Below, in pieces: positions 62,478 to 64,000 of a stretch of DNA of 64,000 nucleotides (positions are counted from its first letter, which is position 1; every line of letters begins with the position of its first letter). Below the pieces are notes generated by a model, which had not been told where the DNA came from, ran no database searches, and saw only the letters and a program-made list of their open reading frames with translations. The stretch comes from an uncultured Flavobacteriales bacterium (GTDB lineage: Bacteria; Bacteroidota; Bacteroidia; Flavobacteriales; Crocinitomicaceae). The translations under genes were made by a program, and so were the position numbers. The stretch covers positions 62,001-126,000 of the forward strand of contig CAMLRS010000003.1 in NCBI GenBank assembly GCA_946482515.1, written 5' to 3'.

Positions 62478-63326
62478 TCAGCCCTCTTTTTCTTCCAATA
62501 ACACTGCTTCCCAGGCGATCATGGCATTTTTACGCGGTATTCCCCAATGATAGCCTCCCGGTTGTCCTCCCGATTGAATGACGCGGTGACATGGAATGAT
62601 GAACGCCACCGGGTTATCACCTATAGCTGTGCCGATAGCGCGCGATGCTCCCGGATTTCCAAACGTCTCGGCCAGTTTTCCATAAGACGAAAGTGCGCCT
62701 GATGGAATTTGCAGTAACGCCTGCCAGACTTTCAGCTGGAATTCCGTTCCTTTCAAATGCAAACGGATTTTCTCTGCATTGTTCCAGTCGCGTTGAAAAA
62801 AAGCTATGGCTGCGGGATGATCGATCGCAGTACCTGGTTGCAACTCTGCTCCGGGAAATCGCTTGGTTAACGCACTTAGTCCTTCAGTTTCGGTTTCCGT
62901 AAACTCGAGGTGGCAAATGCCTTTGTCCGTACTGGCCACGCACACGATTCCAAAAGGAGTGGCGGCAAATTCGTAGCTGATCTTCAAGCTTTCACCGCCG
63001 TTTTTGAATTCGCCGGGTGTCATGGCTTCGATCGTAACGAACAGGTCGTGTAGTCGTCCTGTTCCGGAAAGTCCTGTTGCCTCAGCTGCATCGAACAAGG
63101 TAGCCTGCCGGTCTTTCAGCAAATGCTTGGCGTATTCGATACTCGTGTATTGCAGGAATTTCTTCGGACTAACGCCGGCCCATTCGGTAAACATCCGCTG
63201 GAAATGAAAGGGGCTCAGATGCACGACCTCGGCGATTTCTTCCAACGAAGGCTGACGCTTGAAGTTGTTCCGAACGTAGTCGATAGCCGTAGCGATGCGT
63301 TGAAAATTGAGCTCTTGCTGTTCCAT
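62478..63326 (-). CDS. Ada-like AraC regulator/methylated-DNA cysteine methyltransferase
   Basis: 282 residues from the ATG at 63326. Residues ~8-105 form an AraC-type double helix-turn-helix (IAEVVHLSPFHFQRMFTEWAGVSPKKFLQY), and ~115-275 an O6-alkylguanine transferase domain with IPSGALSSYGKLAE, NPVAFIIPCHRVIQSGG (acceptor Cys246) and the LEFTETE strand. The zinc-binding N-terminal domain of E. coli Ada is absent, which is usual for the short Bacteroidota form. It repairs O6-alkylguanine and may regulate its own expression. The frame's upstream extension to 63371 lacks an ATG. Confidence 0.92.
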   Translation of the reverse strand: MEQQELNFQRIATAIDYVRNNFKRQPSLEEIAEVVHLSPFHFQRMFTEWAGVSPKKFLQYTSIEYAKHLLKDRQATLFDAAEATGLSGTGRLHDLFVTIEAMTPGEFKNGGESLKISYEFAATPFGIVCVASTDKGICHLEFTETETEGLSALTKRFPGAELQPGTAIDHPAAIAFFQRDWNNAEKIRLHLKGTEFQLKVWQALLQIPSGALSSYGKLAETFGNPGASRAIGTAIGDNPVAFIIPCHRVIQSGGQPGGYHWGIPRKNAMIAWEAVLLEEKEG

Positions 63327-63396
63327 GTCTGCTGTTTGAACAAAAGTAACAGAAGGGGAACCCGAAGACAACCCGAAAATTGCTTTTGTTAGTTAG

Positions 63397-63428
63397 GAGT
63401 TGCTGAGTTTGTGAGTTACTGAGTTGGG
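63397..63428 (+). repeat. 8-bp tandem array upstream of the Ada-like gene
   Basis: GAGTTGCT (63397-63404), GAGTTTGT, GAGTTACT and GAGTTGGG follow at an exact 8-bp period. It lies in the upstream region of the Ada-like gene and is not attached to a stop codon. Confidence 0.7.
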
Positions 63429-63488
63429 TGAAGGTAAAAAACTGTTGAAAGCGTGTTAACAATTTTTCGCGGCTTTAACGTTTCTTAG

Positions 63489-63519
63489 TTGTCTTTCGCA
63501 TTGATTCTTTGTATCTTAC
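63489..63519 (+). promoter_or_regulatory. Promoter-like sequence before a candidate small RNA
   Basis: TTG at 63489-63491 is followed after 20 bases by TATCTTAC (63512-63519), close to the TTG-N19-21-TAnnTTTG pattern. No ORF begins downstream. Confidence 0.4.
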
Positions 63520-63637
63520 ACCTATCAAAAGCTGTATTGCAGCACAGATAGGAGTGATAATGATTCCGCTGCAGGATTGAGCCCAAACAGTATTTGAAAG
63601 TTTTGAAAACCGGGGTGAAAATGATCCCGGTTTTTCT
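63520..63637 (+). ncRNA. Candidate small RNA of about 118 nt
   Basis: Between the promoter-like sequence and a strong terminator lies a non-coding stretch with a nested hairpin at its 5' end: CCTATC (63521-63526) pairs with GATAGG (63547-63552) and inside it GCTG (63531-63534) with CAGC (63540-63543). The 3' end is the terminator at 63606-63637. No conserved family (tmRNA, SRP RNA, 6S) could be recognised. It lies on the plus strand between two minus-strand genes, so it is not a leader or tail of either. Confidence 0.4.
63606..63637 (+). terminator. Intrinsic terminator of the candidate small RNA
   Basis: AAAACCGGG (63606-63614) pairs perfectly with CCCGGTTTT (63626-63634) across an 11-base loop, with the T-run continuing to 63635. 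No plus-strand gene lies upstream within 9 kb, so it must end a non-coding transcript or be fortuitous. Confidence 0.75.
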
Positions 63638-63645
63638 ATTTCATC

Positions 63646-63885
63646 TCACCACAAAGGAGCAAAGAGACATCTCGGCCATGCTGCTTAAGGTAGCAAAGGT
63701 GTTCACTCGTTCCTTTTCTACTTGAGATACAATTATCAATACCAGTATTAGCGAAGACTAGGTCTTTCTGCGATTGTCTGAAATCAGTTAGTCAGATGTG
63801 GAATCATTAGTTCCACTCAGATCAGCTTTGCTTTCTTAACAAACACAACCAGGAAAAGAACCTTTGCTTCTTTGTGGTGAATTTA
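63646..63885. repeat. CTTTGTGG-type words as a 19-bp inverted repeat
   Basis: The 19 bases at 63646-63664 (TCACCACAAAGGAGCAAAG) recur inverted at 63862-63880 with one mismatch. Within each arm CTTTG words repeat at 8-bp spacing. The right arm begins at the stop codon of the partial gene at 63883 when read on the minus strand. The ~200 bases between the arms show no gene. Confidence 0.7.
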
Positions 63886-64000
63886 AGGCTTGATTGCCCC
63901 AGCACACAATTTCATGCGGATAATGCGTTTTGCAGCTGCATCTACTTTTGCTTTGAAAGCGGCATCTGAACGGTATTTTTTCAGGATCGCGCTGTGAGCT
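63883..64000 (-). CDS. C-terminal end of an unknown gene, possibly GH3 glycosidase
   Basis: The minus strand has an open frame from the right edge to TAA at 63885-63883. The visible 38 residues end with the segment SDAAFKAKVDAAAKRIIRMK followed by LCAGAIKP. The VDxxxxRIIRMK ending resembles the last helix of family 3 glycoside hydrolases of the NagZ type (beta-N-acetylglucosaminidase). The assignment rests on this short motif only. Confidence 0.4.
   Translation of the reverse strand, partial: AHSAILKKYRSDAAFKAKVDAAAKRIIRMKLCAGAIKP

Noticed and set aside
63646..63885. Insertion sequence bounded by 19-bp inverted repeats
   Set aside because: The ~200 bases between the arms have no transposase, and the arms belong to the CTTTG word family found singly elsewhere.

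Overview
The window looks like a chromosomal segment of a Bacteroidota bacterium, most likely a Flavobacteriales/Crocinitomicaceae-like lineage. This is inferred from protein families that are diagnostic for the phylum: PorP/SprF and PorE-like type IX secretion (T9SS) components, several cargo proteins with T9SS type A or gliding-associated type B C-terminal sorting domains, DUF4924, DUF3822, a long SecA, and the Bacteroidota promoter element TAnnTTTG with no Shine-Dalgarno sequences. Base composition is close to half G+C by eye. No rRNA, tRNA, CRISPR array, transposase, integrase or phage gene was seen.

Layout. 1-4.8 kb: end of an OmpH/Skp-like gene, a DUF4924 gene, a DinB gene, an FAD oxidase plus WYL regulator operon and a small unknown gene. 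4.8-8.0 kb: a PorE-like OmpA/TPR/propeller lipid-face protein with a TPR partner. 8.2-13.7 kb: a thiolase, then an overlapping three-gene exported set (lipoprotein, outer-membrane barrel, T9SS cargo). 13.8-21 kb: housekeeping (KdsC-like phosphatase, DUF2520, secA, guaA). 21-35.5 kb: LysM/periplasmic-binding protein, hemF, and a run of secreted proteins including two large PKD/CUB adhesin-like T9SS cargoes. 35.7-42.6 kb: RecD-like helicase, DUF3822, rsmD, coaD, thioredoxin-fold lipoprotein-like protein, nitroreductase, barrel, cupin. 42.8-53.6 kb: MscS channel, CPBP protease, LRR lipoprotein, msrA, a GT-C-like membrane protein, MFS, NlpC/P60, MerR, aroB, proline dehydrogenase. 53.7-62.4 kb: a SprF-like protein and a 2,543-residue SprB-like giant cargo with a precise 663-bp higher-order repeat. 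62.5-64 kb: Ada-like alkyltransferase, a candidate small RNA and the 3' end of a possible GH3 gene.

The most unusual signal is non-coding. Intergenic DNA is full of degenerate tandem arrays with an exact 7-bp or 8-bp period. In about a dozen genes, on both strands, the array starts at the stop codon itself, so that the stop triplet is the first three bases of the first unit. Different arrays use different unit families but keep the same period and anchoring. Where genes converge, arrays of opposite orientation meet and form strong hairpins; one divergent promoter region (guaA) is built from heptamers up to its -33 element. A second genome-scale pattern is that TAnnTTTG elements lie only 3-7 bases before many start codons, which predicts leaderless or nearly leaderless mRNAs and lets several start codons be corrected.

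Functionally, the exported proteins form a T9SS economy: SecA feeds the Sec step, PorE-like and SprF-like proteins belong to the outer-membrane machine, and at least five cargoes with sorting domains are encoded here. All family assignments come from reading the translated sequences and were not checked by database search.
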